Shown: positions 50,822 through 59,426 of the stretch, piece after piece
Layout of the letters: each line of letters starts with the position of its first letter
Numbering within the stretch: position 1 is the first letter of the stretch
Assembly: GCA_002361355.1 (NCBI GenBank)
Contig: DESQ01000038.1
Span: 1-64,000 of the forward strand
Origin: Lachnospiraceae bacterium UBA3310
GTDB taxonomy: Bacteria; Bacillota; Clostridia; Lachnospirales; Lachnospiraceae
Length of the DNA: 64,000 nucleotides
Direction: 5' to 3'
Notes under the pieces: model-generated
The model's database searches: none
Told to the model about the DNA's origin: nothing
Seen by the model: the letters and a program-made list of their open reading frames with translations, nothing else
Translations under genes and position numbers: made by a program

Positions 50822-50904
50822 TTGCGCGATCCGGTAAAATATATTTGCAAACGGCACAAGCATACAGTAAGATAAAAGAAGCGGGAGTCGAAGGAGGAAC
50901 AGCA

Positions 50905-51459
50905 TTGTTGAATATTCTGCGGCGCTTTTTGGCACAGGAAAAAACGACGGGCAGACCTGCGGGGAGAAAGTACGGGCCAGGACAGAGGGATGCGCTTACG
51001 GGCGCGGTGAACAAAACTACATTTCAGAAGATTGTGGAGAATGCACTGACAGGCGAGCACACGCACGGCTGCCTTCTTTTGGTGGATGTGGACTGTATGA
51101 AGGAAATCAATGAGAACTTCGGCAGGGAGACGGGCGACCACGTTTTGCAGAACGTCTTTGCCACGCTGCAGGAAAATTTCAGAGACGATGACGGCATCGG
51201 GAGGCTTTCGGAGGATTCCTTCGGCATCTGGATAGAGGGAATTGACGCCGATCAGGTCAGCGGTATCCGACGGCGGATCGCGGTTGTGAACGATAAGCTT
51301 CTGCATGGCGCGGCAAATCTTCCGAAGGTTACGTTGAGCGCAGGAGCCGCTCTTGGCGAATCCGGCGAGAGCTATAAGGAAATATGCAAACAGGCGCAGA
51401 AGGTGCTGCACCGCGTCAAGGAAGGCGGCAGGTGCGGATGTGAAGTATATACAAATTAA
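50905..51459 (+). CDS. Degenerate GGDEF-domain protein
   Basis: 184 residues from the chosen TTG. RDALTGAVNKTTF matches the DxLTGLxNRxxF entry of GGDEF domains, and LLVDVDCMKEINENFGRETGDHVLQ the substrate-binding helix. The active-site loop is SEDSF instead of GGDEF, and the signature GR before it is kept. Cyclic-di-GMP synthesis is therefore unlikely; a regulatory or GTP-binding role is possible. The start is TTG 50905 because AGGAGG lies 8 bases upstream. Open frame continues upstream into the end of rlmD (Met 50818) without an SD, so a longer protein cannot be excluded. Confidence 0.7.
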   Translation: MLNILRRFLAQEKTTGRPAGRKYGPGQRDALTGAVNKTTFQKIVENALTGEHTHGCLLLVDVDCMKEINENFGRETGDHVLQNVFATLQENFRDDDGIGRLSEDSFGIWIEGIDADQVSGIRRRIAVVNDKLLHGAANLPKVTLSAGAALGESGESYKEICKQAQKVLHRVKEGGRCGCEVYTN

Positions 51460-51474
51460 GAGGAGAGATGAAGT

Positions 51475-52881
51475 ATGGGCGGCTTTTTTGGAGTGGCATC
51501 GAAGGAAAATTGTATCTTTGATCTGTTTTTTGGAACAGACTATCATTCCCACCTGGGAACCAGACGAGCCGGAATGGCGCTGTACGATGAGAAGGAAGGC
51601 TTTAACAGAGCCATCCACAATATTGAAAACACGCCATTTCGCACAAAGTTTGACAAGGATGTAAACAAGATGAACGGCACGCTGGGGATCGGCTGTATCT
51701 CGGATTACGAGCCGCAGCCGCTGATTATCCGTTCCCATCACGGCACTTACGCCATCACCACGGTGGGAAAGATTAACAATAAGGATGAGATTGTGTCGGA
51801 AATTTTTAAAAACGGCAAAGGACACTTTCTTGAGATGAGCGGGGGAGACATCAATGCTACGGAACTGGTGGCGGCGGTGATCAACCAGAGAGATAACCTG
51901 ATTGAAGGCATTCAGTATGCGCAGGAGCTGATTGACGGCTCCATGACCATACTTGTTATGACGCCGAAGGGGATTTTGGCGGCGAGAGACCGGCTGGGAC
52001 GCACGCCGGTCGCCATCGGGAAGAGAGAGGACGCTTTCTGCGTATCCTTTGAGAGTTTTGCCTACCTGAATCTCGGCTATGTGCCGGAGCGGGAGCTTGG
52101 GCCGGGCGAGATTGCCATTGTGACGCCGGAGGGCGTGCGTACGCTGGCTGCGCCGGGCAAGGACATGAAGATTTGTACATTTCTGTGGATTTATTATGGC
52201 TATCCCTCTTCGTCCTACGAGGGGGTCAGCGTGGAGGAGATGCGTTATCGCTGCGGGGCGATGTTAGCAAGGCGCGACGATGCGAAACCGGACATTGTGG
52301 CAGGGGTACCTGATTCCGGCACTGCGCATGCCATCGGCTACGCCAATGAATCGGGGATTCCGTTTTCCAGACCTTTCATAAAGTACACGCCCACATGGCC
52401 GAGATCTTTTATGCCGACTATTCAGAGCAAGCGCAACCTGATCGCCAAAATGAAACTTCTTCCGGTGCATGACCTGATCAAGGACAGAAAACTTCTTTTG
52501 ATTGACGATTCCATTGTGCGCGGTACGCAGCTTCGGGAGACGACGGAGTTTCTCTATCAGAGCGGCGCGAAGGAGGTACATATCAGGCCCGCATGCCCGC
52601 CTCTGCTCTACGGTTGTAAATACCTGAATTTTTCGCGTTCCACCTCAGAGATGGAGCTGATCACCCGTCAGGTGATCAAGGAGATCGAGGGGGAAAACAA
52701 GTACCCGAATCTTGCGGTTTATGCGGATCCGGACAGCACCGAATATGGGCAGATGCTCGAAAAGATCAGGGAAAAGCTGAAATTCACCACACTTCGCTAT
52801 CATCGTCTGGATGATATGATGGAGTCTGTGGGGATTGATAAATGTAAACTTTGTACTTATTGTTGGGATGGGCGGGAGTAG
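51475..52881 (+). CDS. PurF-like amidophosphoribosyltransferase paralogue lacking the glutaminase cysteine
   Basis: 468 residues. The phosphoribosyltransferase half is intact: PRPP loop LLIDDSIVRGTQ (341-352), GVPDSGTAHAIGYA, and Cys234, Cys381, Cys457 and Cys460 at the places of the four 4Fe-4S ligands of Bacillus PurF. The Ntn glutaminase half is abnormal: the protein begins MGGFFGVAS where PurF has the processed Cys1 (CGVFG), HLGTRRAG replaces HRGQEGAG, and VGKINN replaces the NGNL oxyanion segment. Glutamine-dependent PRA synthesis is therefore not expected. It may use ammonia or act on another phosphoribosyl reaction. SD AGAGGAGAG, ATG 51475. It sits between the GGDEF-like and zinc-ribbon genes. 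Confidence 0.88.
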   Translation: MGGFFGVASKENCIFDLFFGTDYHSHLGTRRAGMALYDEKEGFNRAIHNIENTPFRTKFDKDVNKMNGTLGIGCISDYEPQPLIIRSHHGTYAITTVGKINNKDEIVSEIFKNGKGHFLEMSGGDINATELVAAVINQRDNLIEGIQYAQELIDGSMTILVMTPKGILAARDRLGRTPVAIGKREDAFCVSFESFAYLNLGYVPERELGPGEIAIVTPEGVRTLAAPGKDMKICTFLWIYYGYPSSSYEGVSVEEMRYRCGAMLARRDDAKPDIVAGVPDSGTAHAIGYANESGIPFSRPFIKYTPTWPRSFMPTIQSKRNLIAKMKLLPVHDLIKDRKLLLIDDSIVRGTQLRETTEFLYQSGAKEVHIRPACPPLLYGCKYLNFSRSTSEMELITRQVIKEIEGENKYPNLAVYADPDSTEYGQMLEKIREKLKFTTLRYHRLDDMMESVGIDKCKLCTYCWDGRE

Positions 52882-52884
52882 ATT

Positions 52885-53868
52885 ATGATTTTCAAGTGTA
52901 AAAACTGCGGCGGAAATACAGTATATGCGCCGGATAAGGGCAGGATGTACTGCCCGCATTGTGAGAGTACGGACAGTGAGGAAAAAATTGGGGACAACTC
53001 TCTGGTGCAGTGTGTGAACTGCGGTGCGCCGCTACAACTTTCGGAATACACCTCCGCCTGCAGATGTGAGCACTGCGGCACTTACCTGATTTTTGACGAG
53101 CGGGTAAGCGCGCCTTATGAGCCCAGTCTGATTCTGCCCTTTCATGTGAGCAGGGAAATGGCGGTGCTGCATTTGGAGAGGGAATTTGCGAACCGCCTTT
53201 TTGCACCGTCAGACTTCATGTCTGCGAAAAGCCTGGAGAAGATGGAGGGAATCTATGTGCCCTTCTGGCTCTATGACTACGACATCAATTATGATTTTGC
53301 CGGGGAGGGTACAAGAATCCGCACCTGGAGAAGCGGGGATATGGAGTATACGGAGACTTCCTATTATGAGGTTATCCGTAAAATGGATGCGGATTTTGAG
53401 CGGGTTCCCGCAGACGCATCCTATGTGATGGCGGACGGCATTATGGATCTGATGGAGCCCTATGACTATCAGGCGCTTACCGCTTTTGCCCCGAAATATA
53501 TGTCCGGTTTCCTGAGTGAAAGATATAACCAGCAGGCGGATGAACTGGCGTCGAGGGCGGAGGATAAGGTGCGGGAGGCCTCGGAGAATCTTTTGCAGGG
53601 ATCTCTGGCAGGGTATACCACGATGCGCACCTACCATAAGAATCTGAGCCTGCACAAGAAATACACCTGTTATGCATTGATGCCCGTCTGGCAGTATGTA
53701 TACCGCTATAAGGATAAGACATACCTGTATCATGTCAACGGACAGACAGGAAAGGTGGTTGGGGCGACGCCCGTTTCCAGAGCCAGGGTGGTCGCATATG
53801 GCGTGTCGGTGTTCGCTCTGGCGACGGCGATCTGCGGTTTGGCGATCCATGTGCTTGAGATTTTGTAG
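52885..53868 (+). CDS. Double zinc-ribbon membrane protein, unknown function
   Basis: 327 residues. Two N-terminal zinc ribbons: Cys5/Cys8/Cys23/Cys26 and Cys43/Cys46/Cys61/Cys64. A large middle domain with aromatic-rich strands (IYVPFWLYDYDINYDFAGEG, MPVWQYVYRYKDKTYLYHVNGQTGKVVG) precedes one C-terminal TM segment (about 303-325). It belongs to a set of TFIIB-like zinc-ribbon proteins of Lachnospiraceae without known function. It starts 3 bases after the PurF-like stop with GATGGGCGGGAG as SD. It is cotranscribed with the TPM gene. Confidence 0.8.
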   Translation: MIFKCKNCGGNTVYAPDKGRMYCPHCESTDSEEKIGDNSLVQCVNCGAPLQLSEYTSACRCEHCGTYLIFDERVSAPYEPSLILPFHVSREMAVLHLEREFANRLFAPSDFMSAKSLEKMEGIYVPFWLYDYDINYDFAGEGTRIRTWRSGDMEYTETSYYEVIRKMDADFERVPADASYVMADGIMDLMEPYDYQALTAFAPKYMSGFLSERYNQQADELASRAEDKVREASENLLQGSLAGYTTMRTYHKNLSLHKKYTCYALMPVWQYVYRYKDKTYLYHVNGQTGKVVGATPVSRARVVAYGVSVFALATAICGLAIHVLEIL

Positions 53869-53886
53869 AAGGGAAAGGCAGAGAAA

Positions 53887-54759
53887 GTGAAAGATTACTT
53901 CCGTTATTTTAAATGGGTTTACATCATATTTGCAGTGATGGTGTTTCTTGGTATTGTGCTTCATGCGGGGCACTGGGGCATAGCGAAGGTAATGGACTAC
54001 CAGAGGACGAATGGGGAGTGCGGGACGAAAGAGCGGGTCTTTGATTATGCGGATGTGCTCTCCGACAAGGAAGAAAACAAACTGCGGGAATTGATCGCAA
54101 GGCGGGAGAAGCAGACGGGCTGCGATATTGTGCTTGTCACTTTGAATGAGCCATTGGAGGAATATGCAAGGGCGATCGAACCCGGTGTGAGCTCCGAAGA
54201 GTATGTGAGAGTGTATGCGGAACAACATTGGGAGGAACAGGGGTTTGGGTATGACAAGCCGGACGGGGACGGTGTGATGCTGGTAGACAACTGGTCCAGG
54301 GAAGATGACGGCAGGATACATACATGGCTTTGTACCACCGGAAAGGCGAGGGATGCCTACTACACGGAAGACATTGATCATCTTCTGGACAATGTGTACC
54401 GTTATGTGGAGGATAATCCTTATCGCGCTTACAAGACCTACGTGAATGACTTCTATCACGATATGCTGGGGTGGCGGGTGTTTCACCTGCGTGTACCCGG
54501 GTTTGTTCCGGGATTGGTTGGATTGGTCGTATGTATGATATTTATCTTATGTAACTGGAATGCCAAAGAAGGGAAAAAGACCACCACGGCGACTACTTAC
54601 GTGGCGGGAAAACAGCCGGACTTTGGCGTGTCTGAGGATCGGTTTTTGAGAAAGACCGTGACGAAACATAAGATTCAGACGAGCAGCGGAGGTGGCGGAG
54701 GCGGCGGAAGCCATGGCGGCGGAGGCGGCCATCACGGAGGCGGCGGTCACAGCAGATAG
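53887..54759 (+). CDS. TPM-domain membrane protein with Gly/His tail
   Basis: 290 residues starting at GTG 53887 with GGGAAAGGCAGAG upstream. TM1 is about 10-27. A TPM (Psb32/MOLO-1-like) domain follows: VFDYADVLSDKEENKLRELIARREKQTGCDIVLVTLNE in part, GFGYDKPDGDGVMLVDN. TM2 is about 205-223. The C-terminus is a run of Gly, Ser and His (GGGGGGGSHGGGG and HHGGGG), which could bind metal. The TPM domain should be extracytoplasmic. The pairing with the zinc-ribbon gene, 18 bases upstream, suggests joint function at the membrane. Confidence 0.85.
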   Translation: MKDYFRYFKWVYIIFAVMVFLGIVLHAGHWGIAKVMDYQRTNGECGTKERVFDYADVLSDKEENKLRELIARREKQTGCDIVLVTLNEPLEEYARAIEPGVSSEEYVRVYAEQHWEEQGFGYDKPDGDGVMLVDNWSREDDGRIHTWLCTTGKARDAYYTEDIDHLLDNVYRYVEDNPYRAYKTYVNDFYHDMLGWRVFHLRVPGFVPGLVGLVVCMIFILCNWNAKEGKKTTTATTYVAGKQPDFGVSEDRFLRKTVTKHKIQTSSGGGGGGGSHGGGGGHHGGGGHSR

Positions 54760-54774
54760 CCAGACCGACGCAAA

Positions 54775-54804
54775 GAAGGGCGGGTGCAAATGCACCTGCC
54801 CTTC
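54775..54804. terminator. Bidirectional hairpin between the TPM gene and rpsT
   Basis: 14-bp stem GAAGGGCGGGTGCA/TGCACCTGCCCTTC with one mismatch and loop AA. The T-run is short on the minus strand (TTCTTTG). Confidence 0.7.
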
Positions 54805-54828
54805 GTCATTCATCTAACTTTAAATTTC

Positions 54829-55092
54829 CTACGCCATCTTGTTTACGGCAAGCGTCATACGGGAAACTTTTCTGGCAGAGGTGTTCTTGTGATATACACC
54901 TTTCTTAGTAGCCTTGTCAAGCGCGGAAGTAGCAGCGAGCAGTGCGCTCTGCGCAGCCTCCTTATCCTTTGCGTCGATGGCAGCGTACACTTTCTTGATC
55001 GCTGTCTTAACGCCGGACTTGATGGACTTGTTTCTGTCAGCTTTGGTCCTGTTTACCAGGATTCTCTTTTTCGCGGATTTGATATTAGCCAT
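54829..55092 (-). CDS. rpsT: 30S ribosomal protein S20
   Basis: 87 residues, basic and helical. MANIKSAKKRILVNRTKADRNKS at the N-terminus (in part) and KKGVYHKNTSARKVSRM near the C-terminus are diagnostic. ATG 55092 has GGAGG; an upstream Met overlaps the SD. A strong promoter and a structured leader precede it. It is divergent from gpr, keeping the rpsT-gpr neighbourhood seen in Bacillus. Confidence 0.97.
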   Translation of the reverse strand: MANIKSAKKRILVNRTKADRNKSIKSGVKTAIKKVYAAIDAKDKEAAQSALLAATSALDKATKKGVYHKNTSARKVSRMTLAVNKMA

Positions 55093-55188
55093 AACTTCCT
55101 CCATTCAAAACATTTACACTTTATGCTGCTTCTTATAAGGACGTGTCTCATTAAAGACGGACACGGACGTTTTAATGGAAACACACGC
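55093..55188 (-). promoter_or_regulatory. Structured rpsT leader, candidate S20 autoregulatory element
   Basis: About 96 bases from the expected start to the ATG. On the minus strand CATTAAA (55177-55171) can pair with TTTAATG (55155-55149), while CGTGTC (55165-55160) can pair with GACACG (55147-55142). The pairings cross, so they are alternatives or form a pseudoknot. Confidence 0.45.
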
Positions 55189-55193
55189 ATATT

Positions 55194-55222
55194 ATTTTAG
55201 AATATGGAAATAGGGATGTCAA
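55194..55222 (-). promoter_or_regulatory. rpsT promoter
   Basis: Minus strand TTGACA (55222-55217), 17-base spacer, TAAAAT (55199-55194). Confidence 0.75.
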
Positions 55223-55350
55223 TACATATTTTGTTTATTTTTGCAAAAAATAGAAAAGAAAATGGGCAGGCAGAAGAAAAGCGCATAAAATATAATAGCT
55301 GCAAAAGAAAAGTAAGCGGCTGCGAATTGTGGAAAGGAATGGATATCGGT

Positions 55351-56217
55351 ATGGATAGCTGGTCGAATGTCAGGACGGACTTGGCGTTGGAAGCCAGAGA
55401 AAGTATTGGGGATAAGGAGTCCGGGCTTCACGGCGTTGCAGTGGAAGAACGTTACGATGAGAATAGCGACGTGCATATTACCCGGGTGGTGATAGAGACA
55501 AAGAATGGGGCCAAGGCACTGGGGAAACCGATGGGAACCTATATCACGCTGGAGGCTCCTGCGATGACGGAACCGGAGGAGGACTACCATCAGGAAATTT
55601 CCGGCATTCTGGCGGAGGAGATCAGGGGAATCCTGCCAAATCCCGATAAGGAGCAGTCCATTTTGGTGGTGGGACTGGGAAACCGGGAGGTGACGGCGGA
55701 TTCTCTGGGGCCAAATGTGGTAGATAATCTTTTTGTCAACAGGCATATCGTGATGGAGTACGGCAAGGTGGCGTACAACCGGACAAAAATGCATCTGGTG
55801 AGCAGCCTTGTGCCGGGAGTTATGGCCAAGACCGGTATGGAGTCCGCGGAGATCATCAAAGGCGTGATCGGTGAGACAAAACCCGATCAGGTGATTGTGA
55901 TTGACGCGCTGGCGGCCCGTTCCACCAAGCGGTTAAACCGCACGATCCAGATCACAAACACGGGGATTCATCCCGGTTCCGGCGTTGGCAATCACAGAAA
56001 TGCCATCACGGAGGAGACGCTGCACATTCCGGTGCTGGCGCTCGGTGTGCCGACGGTGGTGGATGCGGCGACCATTGTGGGAGACGCTATGGGGGAGCGC
56101 CCGGCAACACTCAAGGAATTAAATAATATGTATGTCACTACGAAGGATGTGGATCAACAGATCCGCCAGATCAGCCATATTATTTGTGACGGGATAAACG
56201 GTGCTCTGAATATCTGA
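55351..56217 (+). CDS. gpr: Germination protease (GPR)
   Basis: 288 residues from ATG 55351. GPR degrades small acid-soluble spore proteins during germination. Family segments: VRTDLALEAR at the N-terminus, VGLGNREVTADSLGPNVVDNL, LVPGVMAKTGMES, IDALAARSTKRLNRTIQI, GSGVGNHR and LGVPTVVDAATI. The propeptide before VRTDL is short. Starts at 55339 or 55351 are possible; 55351 is preferred because GGAAAGGA is then 12 bases away instead of overlapping. The open frame extends upstream to 55204 in A-rich non-coding sequence. It is first of gpr-spoIIP-lepA-hemW. Confidence 0.93.
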   Translation: MDSWSNVRTDLALEARESIGDKESGLHGVAVEERYDENSDVHITRVVIETKNGAKALGKPMGTYITLEAPAMTEPEEDYHQEISGILAEEIRGILPNPDKEQSILVVGLGNREVTADSLGPNVVDNLFVNRHIVMEYGKVAYNRTKMHLVSSLVPGVMAKTGMESAEIIKGVIGETKPDQVIVIDALAARSTKRLNRTIQITNTGIHPGSGVGNHRNAITEETLHIPVLALGVPTVVDAATIVGDAMGERPATLKELNNMYVTTKDVDQQIRQISHIICDGINGALNI

Positions 56218-56231
56218 GAACAAGTAGTGGT

Positions 56232-57545
56232 ATGAAGTCCTGCTTGCGGCGCATATATCTTAATATGTGCAAATATATAAGGAGACTCAAAATCTTAATA
56301 ATAGCAATTGTTATTATATCTATCGGATTCGGGTGTATGGAGCTTTTACGGGAGAAAAAAACGCCGGCCCGGCCATGGCAGACAATAGCGGGACGGCTGG
56401 TGATGGAACCTTACCTGCCCGGTATCTGCAGGATGAGTGAAGAAAGCCGCCGGACATCGGAGGACAGTTCTTTTTTGAAAGGACTGCTCGCTCAGTATCC
56501 GGGGCTGCTTTTTGCGTGGGAGAACGGGGAGGAGAGCGTGACGGAGAGCGATTACGCGAGACTTTTCCTGTCTGAGGGGAGCGACGAGGATCACAAAGGA
56601 CTCCCGGAGGAAGCGCTGGATTACGACGATGACGCCATGCACCTGGAGAAGAGTATGGAATCGGCACTCTTAAAGGAGAACAGTAGTTATTTAGAAGCAC
56701 AGCAGAAGGAACAGGAGCAGGATGAGGGGGAAGCGGATACGGAGAGGCTGCCTTTTGTGCCAGTGGAGGAGAAGAGCTACCGCTATCAATGGGAAGAGCT
56801 TTCTTCCTATGAGGAGCTGATTAAGGCTTTTTATGCTGTGGACAGCACAACCGTGGCGGGGGAGGAGCTCTTGCAGGCAAATGCGCTTCTGGAAAGAGAT
56901 ATGCGGATACATGGGAGCACGGATGAACCCCAGATACTGATTTACCATACCCATTCCAGAGAAGGTTTTGTGGATTCCGTTCCGGGAGATGAAAACAGTG
57001 GCATTCTGGGAGCGGGGGAATATCTTGCCACCCTTTTGCGGGAGCAGTACGGCTACAATGTGATACATAATACCGGGTGTTATGATGAGGAGAGGGATTA
57101 CGCATACAGCAATTCCCTGCCTGCCGTGGAGGCAATTTTGGAAGAATATCCCTCCATAGAGGTAGTGATTGACCTGCATAGGGATGCTATGCCGGAGGAC
57201 AGGCGTCTCTTGACGGATATTCAGGGGCGTCCCACCGCACAGTTTATGTTTTTTAACGGACTCTGCCGCACAAAGAAGGGGGCAATCGAACAGTTGGAAA
57301 ATCCCTACCTTGCGGATAATCTGGCACTGTCCTTTCAGATGCAGGCGGCATGCAACGAATACTATCCCGGAATTGCCCGCAGAATCTACCTGAAAGCTTA
57401 CCGCTACAATATGCACCTTTGCCCGAAGTCCCTTTTGATCGAGCTGGGAGCGCAGAACAATACGGAGGAGGAGATTCGCAACGCCTGCGAACCGTTGGCT
57501 CATGTGCTGGATCTGGTCTTTAGTGGCAGAGAGCCGCAGCGGTGA
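56232..57545 (+). CDS. spoIIP: Stage II sporulation protein P (SpoIIP)
   Basis: 437 residues. TM anchor at about 17-35, then a low-complexity acidic region, then the SpoIIP amidase/endopeptidase domain: ILIYHTHSREGF (zinc His), VVIDLHRDAMP (zinc His), LLIELGAQNNTEEE (catalytic Glu). With SpoIID and SpoIIM it thins septal peptidoglycan during engulfment. No clear SD precedes ATG 56232; a second Met at 56265 is an alternative. It follows gpr by 14 bases, as in Bacillus. Confidence 0.93.
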   Translation: MKSCLRRIYLNMCKYIRRLKILIIAIVIISIGFGCMELLREKKTPARPWQTIAGRLVMEPYLPGICRMSEESRRTSEDSSFLKGLLAQYPGLLFAWENGEESVTESDYARLFLSEGSDEDHKGLPEEALDYDDDAMHLEKSMESALLKENSSYLEAQQKEQEQDEGEADTERLPFVPVEEKSYRYQWEELSSYEELIKAFYAVDSTTVAGEELLQANALLERDMRIHGSTDEPQILIYHTHSREGFVDSVPGDENSGILGAGEYLATLLREQYGYNVIHNTGCYDEERDYAYSNSLPAVEAILEEYPSIEVVIDLHRDAMPEDRRLLTDIQGRPTAQFMFFNGLCRTKKGAIEQLENPYLADNLALSFQMQAACNEYYPGIARRIYLKAYRYNMHLCPKSLLIELGAQNNTEEEIRNACEPLAHVLDLVFSGREPQR

Positions 57546-57603
57546 TGGGTGTGGACATCCGCCGGCGGATTTGATATACTTGCGTGAGGAGAGGATAACA
57601 GGT

Positions 57604-59415
57604 ATGACAATAGACCAGAGCAAAATCAGGAATTTTTGTATCGTTGCCCACATCGACCATGGAAAATCCACGCTGGCGGATCGGATTATCGAGAAGACAG
57701 GGCTTTTGACAAGCCGTGAGATGCAGGCACAGATACTGGACAATATGGATTTGGAGCGGGAGAGAGGTATCACCATCAAGGCACAGGCCGTCCGCATCGT
57801 CTATCAGGCGAAGGATGGAAACGAGTACATCTTTAATCTGATTGACACGCCCGGTCACGTGGATTTTAATTATGAAGTGAGCCGAGCGCTGGCGGCATGC
57901 GACGGGGCAATTTTGGTGGTGGACGCCGCGCAGGGCATCGAGGCGCAGACGCTGGCTAACGTGTATCTGGCGTTGGATCACGATCTGGATGTCTTTCCGG
58001 TGATCAATAAGATTGACCTGCCCAGTGCGGAGCCGGATCGGGTGAAGGACGAGATCGAGGATGTCATCGGTATCGAGGCGCAGGATGCGCCGTTAATTTC
58101 GGCAAAGAACGGTATTGGCATCGAGGACGTGCTGGAGGCGATTGTGGAGAAGATTCCGGCGCCAGACGGCAGTCCGGACAATCCGCTGCAGGCGCTTATT
58201 TTTGATTCCGTGTACGACTCCTACAAGGGTGTGATCGTGTTCTGCCGTATCAAGGAAGGCAGAGTCAGGAAAGGCACAAAGATTAAGATGATGGCTACCG
58301 GCGCCACTGCGGAGGTGGTGGAGGTGGGATATTTCGGCGCGGGCCAGTTTATCCCCTGCGACGAACTTGCGGCGGGTATGGTGGGCTATCTGACCGCCTC
58401 CATCAAGAATGTAAAGGATACCGCCGTGGGCGATACGGTCACGGATCTGGAAAATCCCTGTGAAAAGCCCCTTCCCGGTTATAAGAAGGTCAATTCCATG
58501 GTATACTGCGGCATGTATCCGGCGGATGGCGCGAAATACCCCGATCTGCGGGACGCGTTGGAGAAGCTGAAACTCAACGACGCTTCCTTGAATTATGAGC
58601 CGGAGACCTCCGTTGCCCTCGGATTTGGCTTCCGCTGCGGCTTTTTGGGGCTTCTGCATCTGGAGATTATTCAGGAGCGTTTGGAGAGGGAGTACAATCT
58701 TGACCTTGTGACAACCGCGCCCGGCGTTATCTACCGGGTATATAAGACAAACGGGGAGATGATGGAACTGACCAACCCGTCCAATCTGCCAGATCCTTCC
58801 GAGATTGACTACATGGAGGAACCGGTGGTCAGCGCGGAGATTATGGTGACGACGGAGTTTATCGGCCCTATTATGCAGTTGTGCCAGGAGCGGAGGGGGC
58901 GTTATATCAGCACGGAGTACATCGAGGCAGCCAGAGCCCTCTTAAAGTACGAACTGCCTTTAAATGAGATTATTTATGACTTTTTCGACGCGCTTAAGTC
59001 ACGATCCAGAGGCTACGCTTCCTTTGACTATGAGCTGAAAGGGTACGAGCAGTCGAAACTGGTGAAGCTGGATATCCTGATCAACCACGACGAGGTGGAC
59101 GCGCTCTCCTTCATTGTCCATGCGGACAGTGCTTATGAGCGCGGCAGAAAAATGTGCGAAAAGTTGAAGGAGGAGATTCCGAGACACCTTTTTGAGATTC
59201 CGATTCAGGCTGCGGTAGGCGGAAAGATCATCGCAAGAGAGACTGTCAAGGCGATGAGAAAGGACGTTCTCGCCAAGTGCTACGGCGGAGATATCACCCG
59301 AAAGAAGAAACTGCTGGAAAAGCAGAAAGAGGGCAAGAAGCGCATGCGTCAGGTGGGCAACGTGGAGATTCCGCAGAGCGCCTTTATGAGTGTGCTGAAA
59401 CTGGACGACGACTAG
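57604..59415 (+). CDS. lepA: Elongation factor 4 (LepA)
   Basis: 603 residues, standard length. G1 AHIDHGKSTL, G2 RGITIKAQ, G3 DTPGHVDF, G4 NKID, and the LepA-specific C-terminal ending KKRMRQVGNVEIPQ and FMSVLK are present. A ribosome-associated GTPase promoting back-translocation or initiation. ATG 57604 gives the canonical MTIDQSKIRNFCIVAHIDHG; upstream in-frame sequence overlaps spoIIP and is rejected. GAGGAGAGG lies upstream. Confidence 0.98.
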   Translation: MTIDQSKIRNFCIVAHIDHGKSTLADRIIEKTGLLTSREMQAQILDNMDLERERGITIKAQAVRIVYQAKDGNEYIFNLIDTPGHVDFNYEVSRALAACDGAILVVDAAQGIEAQTLANVYLALDHDLDVFPVINKIDLPSAEPDRVKDEIEDVIGIEAQDAPLISAKNGIGIEDVLEAIVEKIPAPDGSPDNPLQALIFDSVYDSYKGVIVFCRIKEGRVRKGTKIKMMATGATAEVVEVGYFGAGQFIPCDELAAGMVGYLTASIKNVKDTAVGDTVTDLENPCEKPLPGYKKVNSMVYCGMYPADGAKYPDLRDALEKLKLNDASLNYEPETSVALGFGFRCGFLGLLHLEIIQERLEREYNLDLVTTAPGVIYRVYKTNGEMMELTNPSNLPDPSEIDYMEEPVVSAEIMVTTEFIGPIMQLCQERRGRYISTEYIEAARALLKYELPLNEIIYDFFDALKSRSRGYASFDYELKGYEQSKLVKLDILINHDEVDALSFIVHADSAYERGRKMCEKLKEEIPRHLFEIPIQAAVGGKIIARETVKAMRKDVLAKCYGGDITRKKKLLEKQKEGKKRMRQVGNVEIPQSAFMSVLKLDDD

Positions 59416-59426
59416 GAAGCAGGAAG

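Noticed and set aside
55204..55350. N-terminal extension of gpr starting at 55204
   Set aside because: The sequence is A-rich, lacks an SD, begins inside the rpsT promoter region and gives residues unlike any GPR propeptide.
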